Source of the DNA: Pararge aegeria
Lineage: Eukaryota > Arthropoda > Insecta > Lepidoptera > Nymphalidae
NCBI RefSeq assembly: GCF_905163445.1
Contig: NC_053197.1
Location: 9,052,001 to 9,116,000 of the forward strand
DNA length: 64,000 nt
Reading direction: 5' to 3'
In this document: piece after piece, positions 32,061 to 44,139 of the stretch
Layout: every line of letters starts with the position of its first letter
How positions within the stretch are numbered: position 1 is the first letter of the stretch
Position numbers and translations under genes: made by a program
Notes under the pieces: generated by a model
Databases searched by the model: none
Seen by the model: the letters and a program-made list of their open reading frames with translations, nothing else
Told to the model about the DNA's origin: nothing

Positions 32061-32717
32061 TGTAATCACATATTTTTAATTAAATTATATATACCTACAT
32101 AGCCTTTGTTTAAAATATAATCCTAACGGCGAGAGCATGAAATCGGTTCATTAGTTTCCAAGATTATTGTTTACAAACAAATAAGGGAATCTTTCCTCTT
32201 TGTAACATTATTCGTACAGATATTGAAAATAAATACAGGATATCTAGTTACTAATCCAATCAGTTTATATAATGCTAGTAGCAAAAATCATATTTAAGAA
32301 CTTTCATACTTGTTTTAACTTTGCCTATAATTCGCAGTTTCTGAATAATTTGCAAGAAATGAACACTACGACGATAGCAAATAATATAACGAACTCCCAG
32401 TGAAAAATACAATGCAAATATGCACTGCGGATGTGGAATATAAACTCTCTAATAATTTATAACTCTCTAATAGATATAACTATTATTTGTTTGAGCCTCT
32501 AGTTATGTGTTTAGTTTAGTGATTTGAAGCGTTATGTTCAAATACGTGGTGTGCTGTAAATCTACACAATGCACTTGTGCATAATTGGATTTCGTTTTTC
32601 AATTAGTATTTCGCAAAATTAAGACTTTGGTTTTGTTCAATGTGATGTAAATTTACATTTATATTTACCATTACCTATTGGCTATTATATTGTTATTATA
32701 TATTTTGTTATAAGCTT
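32061..32717. other. No recognisable feature
   Basis: AT-rich unassigned sequence. Confidence 0.3.
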
Positions 32718-32860
32718 GAAGAACCGATGGATGTTGGGGTTTGCTAGGTGCTGCAGTGGAGTACACAGGAAAACGCATTGCTTGTAGACCCACCACGATG
32801 TAGAAAAACGACATAAAACGGGTTGCAAGGAGCCTCTGGAGGCTATTGCTTTAAACAAAT
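32718..32860 (+). pseudogene. RTE-type LINE remnant
   Basis: The plus strand, from 32744, encodes LGAAVEYTGKRIACRPTTM, a stop, then KNDIKRVARSLWRLLL. This follows VLEWRPRTGKRSVGRPTTRW-DDIKRVAGSRW of RTE polymerases, with the tryptophan codon turned into TAG. The upstream bases GAAGAACCGATGGATGTTGG also fit the RTE consensus. Confidence 0.7.
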
Positions 32861-33330
32861 TTTTATTTGTAAAAGTCTAGGCACACATTATTTTATAATA
32901 CCTTTAGGTACAAATATTAGAAAAGTTTATGTATAATAAATGAAACACGAATGTATTCACGGACAACCGCTAGTCTTAAATATAGCAGATGTATACGAGT
33001 TAGTAGCCGAATTGTCATGTAGTGGCTATAAGTTTTGTGAACTAAAACATTTTTAACAAATACAATACAGAGCAATGCGTTCGCTAAACGCAACGGAACG
33101 TTTGCAGTTATTTTTGGCCGGAACAAGTTCCGCGCATATTACACTACATATATAATATATTTTTTAATTATTGAACATGTTGTGTTTTGGTTCTCTTTGT
33201 TTTATGTTTTTGTCCGTAATTTTTAGCGCTAAAATAATCTTAGGCGATTATTAATTAAACGTAAATGACGTTCACGGTTTCTGCTAATATTGCGACTCCC
33301 GCCTCCACACCTCTTGTACAAAGAGGTGTA

Positions 33331-33560
33331 GTTTAGCTTTTACCCGCGACTTCGTCCGTGTCTGTTAAGGATTTTAAAGAATCTCGGAGCAGTTAAATAA
33401 ATGGGGCTTAAATCGTTGTTACAAAAAAATAACTTTTTTTAACCATCCAGATACTATACGTACTCTGTGCATTTTGGGATACAAAGTATCCTGCTTACAA
33501 AGTATTCTACCCGCCGCTTTGTAGTAAGTTTCCGTTTAGTTTGTCTTTTCAACTGCCTGT
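33331..33560 (-). repeat. Helitron-like fragment
   Basis: TTTAGCTTTTACCCGCGACT and TCGTCCGTGTCTG form the GC-rich end read on the opposite strand. Further in is CAAAGTATCCTGCTTACAAA, a relic of the usual 'tatcctatg' segment. Confidence 0.5.
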
Positions 33561-33899
33561 CTGAACGGGCTAACCGTGGGAACGGCTGATGGAAATTTTA
33601 CAGGTAGCTGGAGATATTACATAAGAAGTTACATAGGGTCTTTTATTTCAGAATTCACCCCTTAAAATGGGGGTTGGCAAATGTTACGAGAGTGCATTAA
33701 GTTTTGATGGTTGGTTAGGATAGTTAGGGATATAGAAAATAAATTATGCCAACAAGGGGCCACGAAAGACTTTCACTAATAACCTTTACTGGAGTGACAT
33801 ATGGACTCAAATATTGTATAAAGTCTTACCTATGTTTTTTTAAGTAACCACGTTATCATATAAGCATTTTTTGACACATATAAAATATGGAATAAAAAT

Positions 33900-34200
33900 A
33901 TGTTTATACCAGCTTTTACCCACGGCTTCGTTCTCGAGGTAATTTGAAAAACTGCCAAGGGAATAGGACAATGAATACAGAACAGTGCATTATTTCAGGA
34001 CGCTTGTAAGCGCGAGCGCTAACGCAAGCGTGAGCGTAAGCGTCTTCCCTTATCTTCCCATAGGAACTTTGCTTTTTTTTCGGGATAAAAATGCCTATGT
34101 CACCCTCCAGTCCGAATTCACATCCATCCGTTGATCCGTTGCTACGTTATTGATGGACAAACAAACACACTTTCGCATTTATAATATCAGTAAGTATAGA
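33900..34200 (-). repeat. Helitron-like element with both ends and a hexamer array
   Basis: One end is CCAGCTTTTACCCACGGCTT and the other is TTTCGCATTTATAATATCAG. The interior has TCGGGATAAAAATGCCTATG and GTCACCCTCCAGTCCG. An array of six hexamer units related to TAAGCG occupies 34007-34042. Confidence 0.6.
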
Positions 34201-34242
34201 TGATATTGATGTTCAGTAGTTTTTAAACCGATGTTGCTTGGG

Positions 34243-34295
34243 TCGTGTCTAATCGGTTTCTACGCGGCATCGTAGTAAAGCCCTAATATGCAGTA
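34243..34295 (-). repeat. SINE-A core fragment
   Basis: CTAATCGGTTTCTACGCGGC and ATCGTAGTAAAGCCCTAAT are the reverse of the SINE-A core. Confidence 0.5.
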
Positions 34296-34499
34296 TGCAC
34301 CAAGGTGACTTCGGTTTTTTGCGTCCGCTTTGCTTCAGAAGTTTCGTTGTTTACGCAGATTCGGTTCAATGAGCATCGATTTAACAACAGTATAATTTCA
34401 ATAGTAGGTCTTGCGTATAACTTTTCGCTATAAACCAGAAAACTACTTACAGTTTTTTTCTTCTTACCACTGCACTAAGAGAATTATGAATCCTTACTA

Positions 34500-34940
34500 A
34501 TATTATTAATTCAAATAATAATAATAATTGTAATAATATTTATTTATTTACCGAATTGTGGGTACGTAACAAGTAAACATTTCATTAAACAGACCCTCCA
34601 CAATCGACTGTCACAGACAGTGTGAAAATGATTTACAAATAAAAAATAAAATATGAATCAGAAATAAGTAATAATGTAATTTAAATTAACTAGGCAAATA
34701 ATGCAGTTACAAAAGTTAACAAAGTAGCTATATTACTGTCACTAAGGTATTCTTTTACACTATAATAGTTTTTTTTGGTGAGAGTTTACAAAATTGCCCG
34801 CTTGAGTTTTACTAGTGGTAGATTTTTGTGACAGTACGGAAGTGTATTATACAAATTAATAGCCATACAATATTAATTGTTTGAGAAGACAGCCAATCGT
34901 TTTGCAAAACTGTGTCCGTATGTTTGTTGGTTACCTATGT
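34500..34940 (-). pseudogene. CR1/Jockey-like LINE, decayed C-terminus
   Basis: From 34866 the minus strand encodes MAINLYNTLPYCHKNLPL and, after a stop, KKNYYSVKEYLSDSN. The spacing of LYN.LP and YYSV.EYL fits the end of CR1/Jockey-type polymerases. The 3' end runs into GGTAAATAAATAAATATTA and a TTA-rich tail at 34510-34560. At least one stop interrupts it. Confidence 0.6.
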
Positions 34941-34994
34941 TCTTCTCAAACGTTGAAGTGACGGGCAACAGCTAGCTTATAGTATAATAACGTT

Positions 34995-35188
34995 AAGTAC
35001 CGCTGCACTGTCCAAGTGCGGTGGGCAAGCCAATTATAGAGAACTCTCAAGCAGGTTTCCTCACAATTTCTTACTTTACTGTTTAAGCAAGTGAAATAAC
35101 TTACAAAAGATACAGGTGCGTGTCGGCATTCGAACTCGGACCCCCGAAAGTGAAGCCGAAGTCCTAACCACTAAGCTATCACCGCTAA
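34995..35188 (-). repeat. SINE-B with tRNA-like head
   Basis: On the minus strand the head reads AGCGGTGATAGCTTAGTGGT and GGGGTCCGAGTTCGAATGCC, with the B-box-like GAGTTCGAATGCC. It is followed by TTTCACTTGCTTAAACAGTA and GAGGAAACCTGC. The 3' ATG-repeat tail is missing. Confidence 0.8.
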
Positions 35189-36439
35189 GGTAAAAGTTAT
35201 TTGAAACTCGCAAATTAAGTTTCAAAAGAACATGTAAAATTCAGTGCTACCCGCGGCAATTAATAAAAAGTTAATTTGAAAACTTGATAGTACACTCTCG
35301 ACACGTTTTGTTCATCGAGACGCGTTTCAAGGTAAAATATGCTAGATTGCTTTAATTTATGAGGTATCGTTAAGAAAGTTAAGTCCTCCGTCAAACTTGC
35401 AGTTTGGTGACTCAAGTCAGTGGGAAGGTAGAGTAGGTACTAGCGCAACCTTTAACGATGTATGTTTGTATGTCTGTTACTACTAAAAACCGCAAAGACT
35501 GAACCTATTTGGTTAAAATATGGTTACATATTTTATCCGGGTTCCCGCAAAATAACGTATACAGTTTATTACTCTTTTATCATTATTTATTTATTACTCT
35601 CCCATTTAAAGTTTTAACAATTTGTTAGAAAAACATCAATTTAATGCTTCAGTTTTAATTTATTTATATATAAAAGAGCTTTGTTTAACAATGAAAACAG
35701 ATTTTACAAGTTGCAAAAAAAAAATATCACAATATTTGCTTTGCAAATAAAATAGATCGTATACAATACCTTACACCAACATTGCTTCGTTAAGTAGATA
35801 TAAAAGCCCACAATGCATCCGATCGAACTTATATGTTCCGCCATTTAAGTTATTAAAGATGGGAATATAATATCAATTTGATTCAGTATTTGGCTAATAA
35901 ATCGATAATTATCGTTATAGTAATATAAAATAAGAGCGCAATGCAATGAACGCTATAATTTTACCAACAAAGAGGAAGTCTGCGTTGAACAAATGAATAT
36001 AAATAACTCCGTTATATTAAGATCTAATTGGAGATAACAGACTAATAGACGAATATTTTCAGCTTCTGACAATCTCCAGTAAATAGGGTCGCCATTACTA
36101 AAACAATGAATCTTACATTCAATGTTTTAGTTATGCGGTAACTAAACAAAATTGGGTTTTTACCAAGATTAATTATTTTAATTTTGAACTATTTCATCCG
36201 ACTATTATAGTAAAGCATCATGACACAAAAAAACCAATGAAATAAATAGAGAGATATTAGATAATATATTTATATATTATATGTATATCTCTAAGCATAA
36301 ATTATTATTTAATTCTCTATCATTTATTAATTTTCTTTTTTTTTTTTTTTAATTATTAACAATGCTTAAGAATAAATTAAAAAACACTATTTAATAATTA
36401 TTATTTGTGGCAAGAATCATGACATGTAAGGTTATATGA
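35189..36439. other. No recognisable feature
   Basis: Very AT-rich. A weak AT fold-back with AGAGATAT and ATATCTCT ends lies at about 36251-36293. Confidence 0.3.
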
Positions 36440-36655
36440 GTTGCCTAAGTCAGCTCAAGGTAAGACTTCCGACTTCACTGTCGGAGTGGGGTCGGAGTTC
36501 GAATCCCAACACGTATGTCTAACTTTTCTAAGCTACGAGTGCGATGTGCGTTTTTATTACTAATATATCACTTGATTCAACGGAGAAGGAAAACATCGTA
36601 AGGAAACTTTTCTAAGCAACGAGTGTGTGCGTTTTTATTACTAATATACAGGGTG
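36440..36655 (+). repeat. SINE-B with internal duplication
   Basis: The head has GTCGGAGTTCGAATCCCAAC (B box). The segment AACTTTTCTAAGC...TTTTTATTACTAATATA occurs twice, near 36520-36569 and 36605-36654, separated by CGGAGAAGGAAAACATCGTA. This suggests recombination between two short similar stretches. Confidence 0.65.
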
Positions 36656-36960
36656 TCCCAAAACTTGACGATAAAATGGTACCAGCCGAGAGGGCAACTC
36701 ATACCGGTTCTGGGAAAAATAAGGAAAAAAATCCATGTCACATAGTTAAGTAGTAATAGACATTTATCAAAAAAATTAAAAAGCGACAACCTTGATCGCA
36801 TTTTTAAGTACCGTGGTTACAAATTTCACAATAAGGCAGTGATTTTTTTAGTGACGGCATCTAGAATAACCGTGCTATAAATCGAAACTACAAATAAAAG
36901 TAAAAACACTGTTTATTGAGTAGTAGAATAAAAATGAACTACTCGTGCAGGTCTTGAAAT
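36656..36960. repeat. Unassigned repeat starting CAGGGTGTCCCAAAA
   Basis: CAGGGTGTCCCAAAACTTGA at its left edge has the look of a transposon terminus. No matching inverted end was found, and the 74-codon minus frame over it has no clear protein motif. Low confidence. Confidence 0.25.
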
Positions 36961-37130
36961 ATTTGTAGCAGTCTATGGAAGGTTTAAACGGTGAGCAAAA
37001 TACTAAAAATGACAGTAATACACATAATTATTTTGTACGTGTGAAACCTAATTTCTGCTAAACGGCTGGACCGATTTTGATGGAGTTTTGTGTGTATATT
37101 TCAATGGGAATTCCGTAGGTGCATAGCGAG

Positions 37131-37238
37131 CAATGGCGTGCACTGGGTTTCTTACCAAGGTACGCATACAGCAGTAAAATTGCATAAAATGGCAGAAATC
37201 GTCCTCCTATACGTGCATCTATGAAGTGCACGCCACTG
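37131..37238. mobile_element. hAT-type MITE, 108 bp
   Basis: The ends CAATGGCGTGCACTGG and AGTGCACGCCACTG match the element at 24565. The flanking 8-mers ATAGCGAG (37123-37130) and ATGGCGAG (37239-37246) differ at one position. The interior shares CATAAAATGG and ATGAAGTGCACGCCACTG with the 24565 copy. Confidence 0.8.
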
Positions 37239-37246
37239 ATGGCGAG

Positions 37247-38242
37247 AAATCTGCGTGGTCCCGTAGTATAAATATATGATTATTGATTATATTGATCTTG
37301 CCTTTCGGGTTTAGTTAAAGAAAAATATAATTTAAAAGCAAGTGTATACACCTAATATAACATAAATATGCCTTAAAAGAGGTTTCCGCGAAATATTTTC
37401 GTCAATTTACCTTAAATTGCTCGCCGTTGTGGTAATAGCAAAACCATGTTTCATTCCCTTGAGTTTACTCATGACAGTTGATTTAATCATTCTCAAATAA
37501 CGTGAAAAGGTTCAATCCCACTTAAGGCCAAAAACGAGTTGCGTTCCTTTTTACTGAAATCTATGGAGTTACCTTATTGCAGTTTCAAGACACAGAGCAG
37601 GAATTGCGCTGGAGAAAAGCGTCCCTAAAGCGCGCTATTAAATTTTATGGAAGGAGTTCAAACTCGTACGTTAACGTTGGTATTTTAACAAAATTTTGAA
37701 GTGAACTAACCTCAGTTTGATAGCAATTGTCTTTCGCAGTACTTTCCTTTTCGGTATTTTACAAATTCGCAGTTATTTTACATATAAAATGGATCTACCA
37801 TTGGAAAAAGATCAAGTCTTATGCCCGAAATCAATATTCATTGTAATCCTATTCATTATTTTATAGTGATAGAACTAGGTACTAAACTAAATCTGCCATC
37901 AGATTATAGATTGTTTATCAACTTCAGGCGTTTATATAAGCTTCAGATTCAGATAATATTCAGATTATTTATTGACGTTATACTTTTAACTTTAAACTTT
38001 CATAACGGAGTGAGTGATTGGGAGCTGCACGCTTTTGAGGTTTTAACCATTTCTATCCTATATCCCGTATATATAACTTTATGTATACTCTCTCAGTTTT
38101 TTCTGTAAGGACTTAGACAATTCTTAAGTTAGCGCAACCGAATTCGCGGGCAGAAAGATCTTTAATGCTGGTCCAAATTATATCGGTTTACTAATGAAAG
38201 GTGGTCTTATTGTGACAAGTTATTATATAGCTAGTGAATGTA
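37247..38242. other. No recognisable feature
   Basis: A 95-codon plus-strand frame at 37821-38108 is hydrophobic in its second half, but an AT-rich random frame gives the same look. It has no similarity I recognise. Confidence 0.3.
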
Positions 38243-38500
38243 ACAGCGGTGGTAGCTCAGTGGTGAGTACCACGGCATTGATTTCGGGGGGCCGAGTTCG
38301 AATGCAATGCCCAGCATGAAATTAAATTATCACTTGCTTCAACGGTGAAGGAAAATATAGTGAAGAAACCTACGTGCCTGAGAGTTCATATCCATAATAT
38401 TTTCAAAGGCGTGTAGAATCACCAATCCGCATCGGACCAGCGTGGTGGACTACGCCCTGAACCATTGTTCTGGGCCGGTAATGGGTTGCTATGATGATGA
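38243..38500 (+). repeat. SINE-B, full length
   Basis: The head is AGCGGTGGTAGCTCAGTGGT, with B-box-like CGAGTTCGAATGC. The body has CACTTGCTTCAACGGTGAAG and TGCCTGAGAGTTC. The 3' end is GGGCCGGTAATGGGTTGCTA followed by ATGATGATG. Confidence 0.8.
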
Positions 38501-40929
38501 AGATATAGGAAGTCTGATATAGTAACTAAGTTTTCTGATCGTAAAGGTTTTAGAGAACACGGAATAGTTTGCAAAGCAAATCGCCAAATTGTTGCACGGC
38601 AAAATTGGAAAACCAACAAACCCTCATACTTTTTTGCAAAAGTTACACTTGAACTCGAGTATACAGTAGAATAGATACGGTTGTTTGCGTCGAACTGTAA
38701 ACTGCATAGTCGAAATTACAAACTTCCTAAAAACTTGAGTCAGCATTTTTCGTAGCCTCGTAAAAGTAAAATAGATTTTCCTACGGTTCCCGCTACCGTT
38801 TAGGTACTTTCTATTTTATTTTTCTCTATTAGAGCTCCATCAGTGCAATCTACCTCGTGTACAAAACAACAAGATTACTAGTTAGGGCATTTTTGCCGAC
38901 TTTTAAAGTCTACGCTCTCATCCTAGCACTAACAGCTGAGTTATAAATAAGTTTGAGATCGTCCACACTTGGCAAACTCCCTGGCGTAGAAGTAAGCGCT
39001 GTGATTTTATTAGTGGGAGGTCCTTCGCTAGACCCTAGGAGGGGAAATTTGGAAATCTCTCATTGGAAAGAGGATTTGGAGCATGAACTAAGTACGCTAG
39101 TCCAATGCAGTTTTACTGATTAACTCATGCTAGCGATTATAACCGAGACCGACGCGACGGCTAAACGTGCTCGGCACGGGCAAGGCACGGGGTAAACACC
39201 GCAAATTTACTAACTAACGCCTAGTACTGAGATTTTTTGCTCAGAAAAAGCAAATAAAATTATTTAGACGCAACTCGTTAATCGCATCAAAAACTTGGCT
39301 AGCCGCAGTCGAACATGCTAATATTAGTAAAAGTACAGAAAATAACGTTTTATACAAAGTGGCTATAAAGTAAAGTGTGTCCACGAGTTAGTCCGACAAC
39401 GGACTCGAAGCGACAAATGTGTTAGCGATTTGTTCAATTCATCAACTGTAGGTTACGATTCATTCCGTGACGGGGTGTGAAACTTCGAGAGAGTGTTAGA
39501 CACATTCAAAGGTAGTTCTAATGCATTATCCACGTATGCCAATTTAGAACAGCAATTCTTTATTCAAATTTATGAAACTCTTGTTCATCCGTTTTGGCTG
39601 TAGGCGAGTCAGTGTCAAGTCAGTCAGGACAGGCTTTTTATAGATTAGTAAATTATTTATTTGGACAACTGAGACTCAGAGTAAACGTAGTAAAAAAAAT
39701 CATATCGGAAAACAAATGTTAATATTAATTTAGGCGATGGCAATAAACCCTAGGTATAGCTAGTAATAGATAATATCAGCTGATAAAACAGAATAGTTGG
39801 TATTATAAAGTGCTTTCAGATTGACTCGACGCACGTATAAGGTACCTACATCTAAAGTGGCGATAAATTTCCACAGTTAATGTTAGCAGAGAGTTGGACC
39901 GACGAATGGTCCCGATGTGACAAAAGAGCTCTCGAGAGATTTTGTTGGTGGTTAAACTACCTTAGTTTAGTAGAGTTTGGAGACAATTACGCTGTGGTTT
40001 GTTCCAATGTGACAAACTGTTCATTTTATGATTGTGAACGTGTGGGTTACTGTTTTTATCATTTTGTGTATAACTATGTGTTTTTCAGTGTTTGAAAATA
40101 GTTCAAGTTTACGACAGCAGTAAAAAAATGAAAACATTAATTTCTGCATTTAGATAATTAGAAAGCAGCTGATCAAATTATATACCTATTCGATTTCTCT
40201 TTCGACTGCATGATACGGAATTTAAACCGCCGCCGCCACCGCGTCATTAAATCTCGATAAAGGATGCTTTTTAACAATGTAGGGTGTTAGAAATGTGTTT
40301 ATAATATGTCCAATGTACATTGAGTCACTGTTGTAAGACGAAACACTGTCTCCTTGCGTCTCGTATTTTTTATTTTGAAAAGTTCATCATAAAAAAATGC
40401 GAGAAAATATTACCAACCTATTTTGTCTAAATAAGGAATCCTATTCTATAACTTGAATGTTTATATAACAATTACACTACTAAAATTTTAAGCCGCTATG
40501 CATAAAATATTTTGAGACTACTCCAACTCTATAGAGGCCAAGGCGTGCGTATACACGTCTAATAGTGATTTCAACAGAAGAAACCGCGCCCCTTAAATGT
40601 CCTTAATAACCCCGTTGAACAGCCAATAACCGATAGCGCTCCTTATCAAGAAGGACTATGGTTACATCACGCAGATACATAACAGGTATAGCGTCAACTT
40701 CGGATCACTGACAAAAACAGAGCCACCAATCTCTAACGCCCACGTCTCCTGTACGTGAGTCTCATCCACGACTTTGGGACTTACTGCTTTTATCCAACCA
40801 ACCGAATTCCTCAGATGATGTCGATAAGTTACGGCTTAAAAACAAATATAAAATAATACTGCTTTAAGCGTTGATATTAAGAAAACCAAGTTCTGAGAAT
40901 TTCTTAATATACCTACACCCAATTCAAAA
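38501..40929. other. Largely unassigned
   Basis: A SINE-A-like head may lie at 38990-39070 (TTAGTGGGAGGTCCTTCGCT, then CCTAGGAGGGGAAATTTGG). A 71-codon frame at 39880-40095 with six cysteines and four tryptophans is unlike anything I know and is not called a gene. A TATAAAG lies at 39804. The rest is AT-rich. Confidence 0.3.
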
Positions 40930-41010
40930 TATGTAATAGCAATAGCTCGATGCGGAAATCAAATGCACGACCTCCTGATCCGTAGTCTATGAATATTAGC
41001 GAAAAACTGC
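40930..41010 (-). repeat. SINE-D head fragment
   Basis: On the minus strand it reads CTACGGATCAGGAGGTCGTG and CATTTGATTTCCGC, the same order as the head at 2195-2360 but with a damaged B box. Confidence 0.45.
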
Positions 41011-42664
41011 TCAGTTTACTTACCGATAGAAAGTTGTCTTTAATGCTAAAGTTGATAACATTTCCTCATACACGGTCTCATGTTCACGATTTATGCTATA
41101 AACCATTCAGTGTTATTCAAAAGAGAAAGTGAAACCGGTAAAAGAAGTGAAGTGACAAACGAGCTGTGAGGCGCGTCAATTATACGACTAGACGTTATTG
41201 ACTACGCACTTTAATATTAGTTATGTCTAAGACGAATTAGAAACATATAGACAGACAGAAAAATATATAGATAGACAGATATTCATAGAATACTGTATTG
41301 CAATGAAACACAGAGAACAATTCAAGAACACAAAAATAATAAATAGCGTTTGGGTACAAAAGCGACCGTGATCAAATACAGAGACTTTATTCTCAAGAGT
41401 CTGTATACTAAAGAGAAAATCGGTAATAGGGCCGTAATTTATCTATGTTAGATACCCGTACTTTGGTCGTAAAGAAGTTCTGATTGTCCTTTTTCTACGG
41501 GTTTCCTTCTTATAGAGCACTTAATGCAAAATGCAGGATTTTACCTGCCTGTTGAAGTTATATCATGATCGGTTTAGCTGTATATGTGGTACCGTGCGCG
41601 GGTTGAACCAAGCAGATATGTTTTAATTAACAAAAAAGTGGCGAGTTGTAGGGACGTGGAGCGGGAACATATCCCTTCGATGGGACAGTCTCGACGGTAT
41701 GTGTTAACGTGATATGTGGTGCATAGTGTCGGAGATTTACGGCTTGGAGTACGTACTATAGCGATTAAATTGTTATAGTATAGTTTTAACTGTTGTAATA
41801 AATCTTAATCTACTCGGACTAAGATGACGGGCATTAGGTAGTATTAATTTAGACGTCCTCTATAAGCGTAGGTAAGCACTCATAAAAATTTAGAAATAAC
41901 AAATTTGTCGTTAAAAAAAAATACGGGGCAGTCTTGGAAACTGCCGATAGAAATGAACACTAACTAACATGTGAAGAATGATCAAGGATTAAATTCTAAA
42001 TGGGTCATTAACAATTCTTTATAAACTAAAAGGAATGCAAATAAAAAAAGAAAACTAGAGGACATTGAATACGACTCTTTTTTTTCACCCAAAAAGTGTT
42101 TGAACGCGCCTAAAGAAGTATTTACTCCAATAAAACAAACTTGTTAATCGACCTCTTCAAGTGCCTAAACCTAAACAGAATCAAGTGGCACGTGTATAAA
42201 GTGGAGCTCAAATTACCCGTTTAATGGTGGGCAAGAGTAAGGCAAACGTTTCCGAAGTGACAAACGATCTATAGTGAGAGGTTTCCTCGCTAACTTGAAC
42301 GTCTTGAATAGTAAAAGTTGAGACTTTGTAATCTGTTAAAGCTCGTTGTCGATCGCCAAATTCACGATTGGATCAATTTATCCAATTAGCGTCGAGATAA
42401 ATTAAATAGAATTACCAATTGCTACGAAACGGGAATTATGATCAATTAACCATCGAAAGTCAGAAATCAAAACTTTCTTAAGGATTATGGAAGACTCTTT
42501 TGAGACGAAAAAAGTTATTGTATCGTGATACTCTATGTTTCGATTTACAATGTTTAATAGTTTGTAAATATAAGTAAGCGGCAAGGTGAGAATAAAATTA
42601 AAAATATATGTTTGAAGGAAGCAGTTGAAGGGAGTCCATAAACACTAAATTAAACCCTTTATGT
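41011..42664. other. No recognisable feature
   Basis: AT-rich sequence. A slightly GC-richer pocket at 41640-41760 shows a possible splice donor CG|GTATGTG, but no exon can be supported. Confidence 0.3.
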
Positions 42665-42968
42665 TGAAGCGGTGATAGCTTCTGCATAAGGGGTTTATTT
42701 AAGTGTTCAATCGAATCCCAGCGCGGACCTCTAACTTTTATAAGTTATGTGCTTTTAAGTATTTCAAATATCACTTGTTTCAACGGTGAGGGAAAATATC
42801 GTGAGAAAAAATGCATGCCTGAGAGTTCTACATAATGTTCTCAAAGGTGTAATGGGTCCACCAATCTGCACTGGGCCAGCGTGGTGGATAACGGCCTTAA
42901 TCACTCCTCAGTGTGGGAGGTGACCCGTGCCCTGTAGTGGGCCGGTAATGGGTTGATATGATGATACT
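42665..42968 (+). repeat. SINE-B, near full length
   Basis: It begins AGCGGTGATAGCTTCTG and has CAATCGAATCCCAGCG in the B-box region. CACTTGTTTCAACGGTGAGG, TCTACATAATGTTCTCAAAG and GGGCCAGCGTGGTGGATAAC follow. It ends GGGCCGGTAATGGGTTGATA with an ATGATGAT tail. This is the best preserved copy of the family. Confidence 0.85.
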
Positions 42969-43264
42969 AATTATATAGCTTTAACAAGTGAATACATTAT
43001 GATCTCATATTTCTATATCGTTAAATAATGCGCTTGCTGTGGCGCAAAGGTTTATTTTATGCGTTCATTGATTTATGGCAATATAAATTCTATTAACGAC
43101 GATTATATTTAAAAGGAATTTCGCACTGATTCGTTAATAATATTCGATTTTATTAGTTTTATTAATCAAATATAAAGAAATAGTAGTATTTGTACTCGGT
43201 CGAATTATAGGAATAAGGTATGAGAATCCAGGAAAAAGAATTCATAGAACCTCAGTCAAAAATT

Positions 43265-43660
43265 AGCCTGAGTAAGTTGCGAAGATAAAGTTGAAGATGG
43301 CAATGCGGGGCCCATGTCTAGGGAGGATGTTTAACGTCGGGGTTCCAAGGTTCACAAGTGACGCTCTTGCCGGCCGATTCTGTATCTCAGTTGACACCAA
43401 AATTAGTTAGCCACTGTGGAAATTTTCCACTATGTAACATGTCAAATCCTAATTTTGCATTCTGAAACTAAAACTTCCAACTGATTTCTTACGTAATGTG
43501 TAATATTGGATTGGACGTTATTCAATACAAATTTTCAGTAGGTAGCTAGAGCTAGCTAAATTTGGATCAACTTTGATACAGAATATCCCTGTTGCATAGG
43601 AAAATGCAAGGATGGTAAACCGAGAAGAACCGTCGCTAGAGAGATACATAACATCAAGCT
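43265..43660 (+). pseudogene. RTE-type LINE remnant split by a MITE
   Basis: The left part (43265-43369) reads GTTGCGAAGATAAAGTTGAA and AACGTCGGGGTTCCAAGG, collinear with the RTE segment that encodes VAELKWQWAGHIARR and GRWGPKVLEW. The right part (43597-43660) resumes with GGAAAATGCAAGGATGGTAA and AACATCAAGCTAGTAACAGG, the segment for TGKRSVGRP and DDIKRVAG. The frame is lost. Confidence 0.6.
43370..43591. mobile_element. Candidate MITE, about 222 bp, inside an RTE remnant
   Basis: The left end CCGATTCTGTATCTCAGTTG and the right end CAACTTTGATACAGAATATC are imperfect inverted repeats sharing ATTCTGTATC and the AGTTGA block. The element interrupts a collinear RTE fragment, which independently marks its edges. 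The interior has no coding capacity. No clean target duplication was found, so the superfamily is open. Confidence 0.6.
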
Positions 43661-43734
43661 AGTAACAGGCACTCTGTAAACATTGCATTCGCAAGCTAAT
43701 GATGACGAAGACCGCAGTCACTTTCCAAAAAGTT

Positions 43735-43897
43735 AATGTAGACCTACCACAGGCACTTATGAAGCGTTCATACTTATAATATGTTTACATAATTGTACAG
43801 GGATGGTGATAACTTCGTTCGCCAACTTAAACCTAAAGCTGCGAGGGTTCCAAACGCGCCCTGGTCTAAGAAGAGCCCACAACAAACTTAGTCGGGT
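43735..43897 (-). repeat. LINE 3' end, family T
   Basis: The plus strand reads GACCTACCACAGGCACTTAT, then CGAGGGTTCCAAACGCGCCC and TGGTCTAAGAAGAGCCCACA, the reverse of the blocks at 355 and 63098. Confidence 0.6.
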
Positions 43898-44139
43898 AAT
43901 ATTATTGTTATCACCATCTCACAGTAAATGTATATTAAGCTTTGAAGTTAGAGCAATTCATACCCAAGCTTTTTTATCGTTTGAGTAATCCTTAACGTTA
44001 TAAAATGTTTGCGCGGATATAAATATATCTACTGTTTAAAACTCCAATACTGCAGAGACAGGTTGACAACGGCCGACTGTTTACATCTAGATATTTAATA
44101 TTTGGATTGACTAAATCATGCAACTAATCCAAACCAGAA

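Noticed and set aside
36656..36960. Complete DNA transposon starting CAGGGTGTCCCAAAA
   Set aside because: No inverted partner end or target duplication could be found within the next several kilobases.
37821..38108. Possible membrane protein of 95 residues
   Set aside because: Its hydrophobicity is what random AT-rich codons give. There is no start context and no similarity.
39880..40095. 71-codon frame rich in Cys and Trp, with TATAAAG some 75 bp upstream
   Set aside because: There is no homology, signal peptide or second promoter element that I can defend.
41640..41760. Possible exon with donor CG|GTATGTG
   Set aside because: Only a donor-like string is present. No acceptor, open frame or compositional island supports it.
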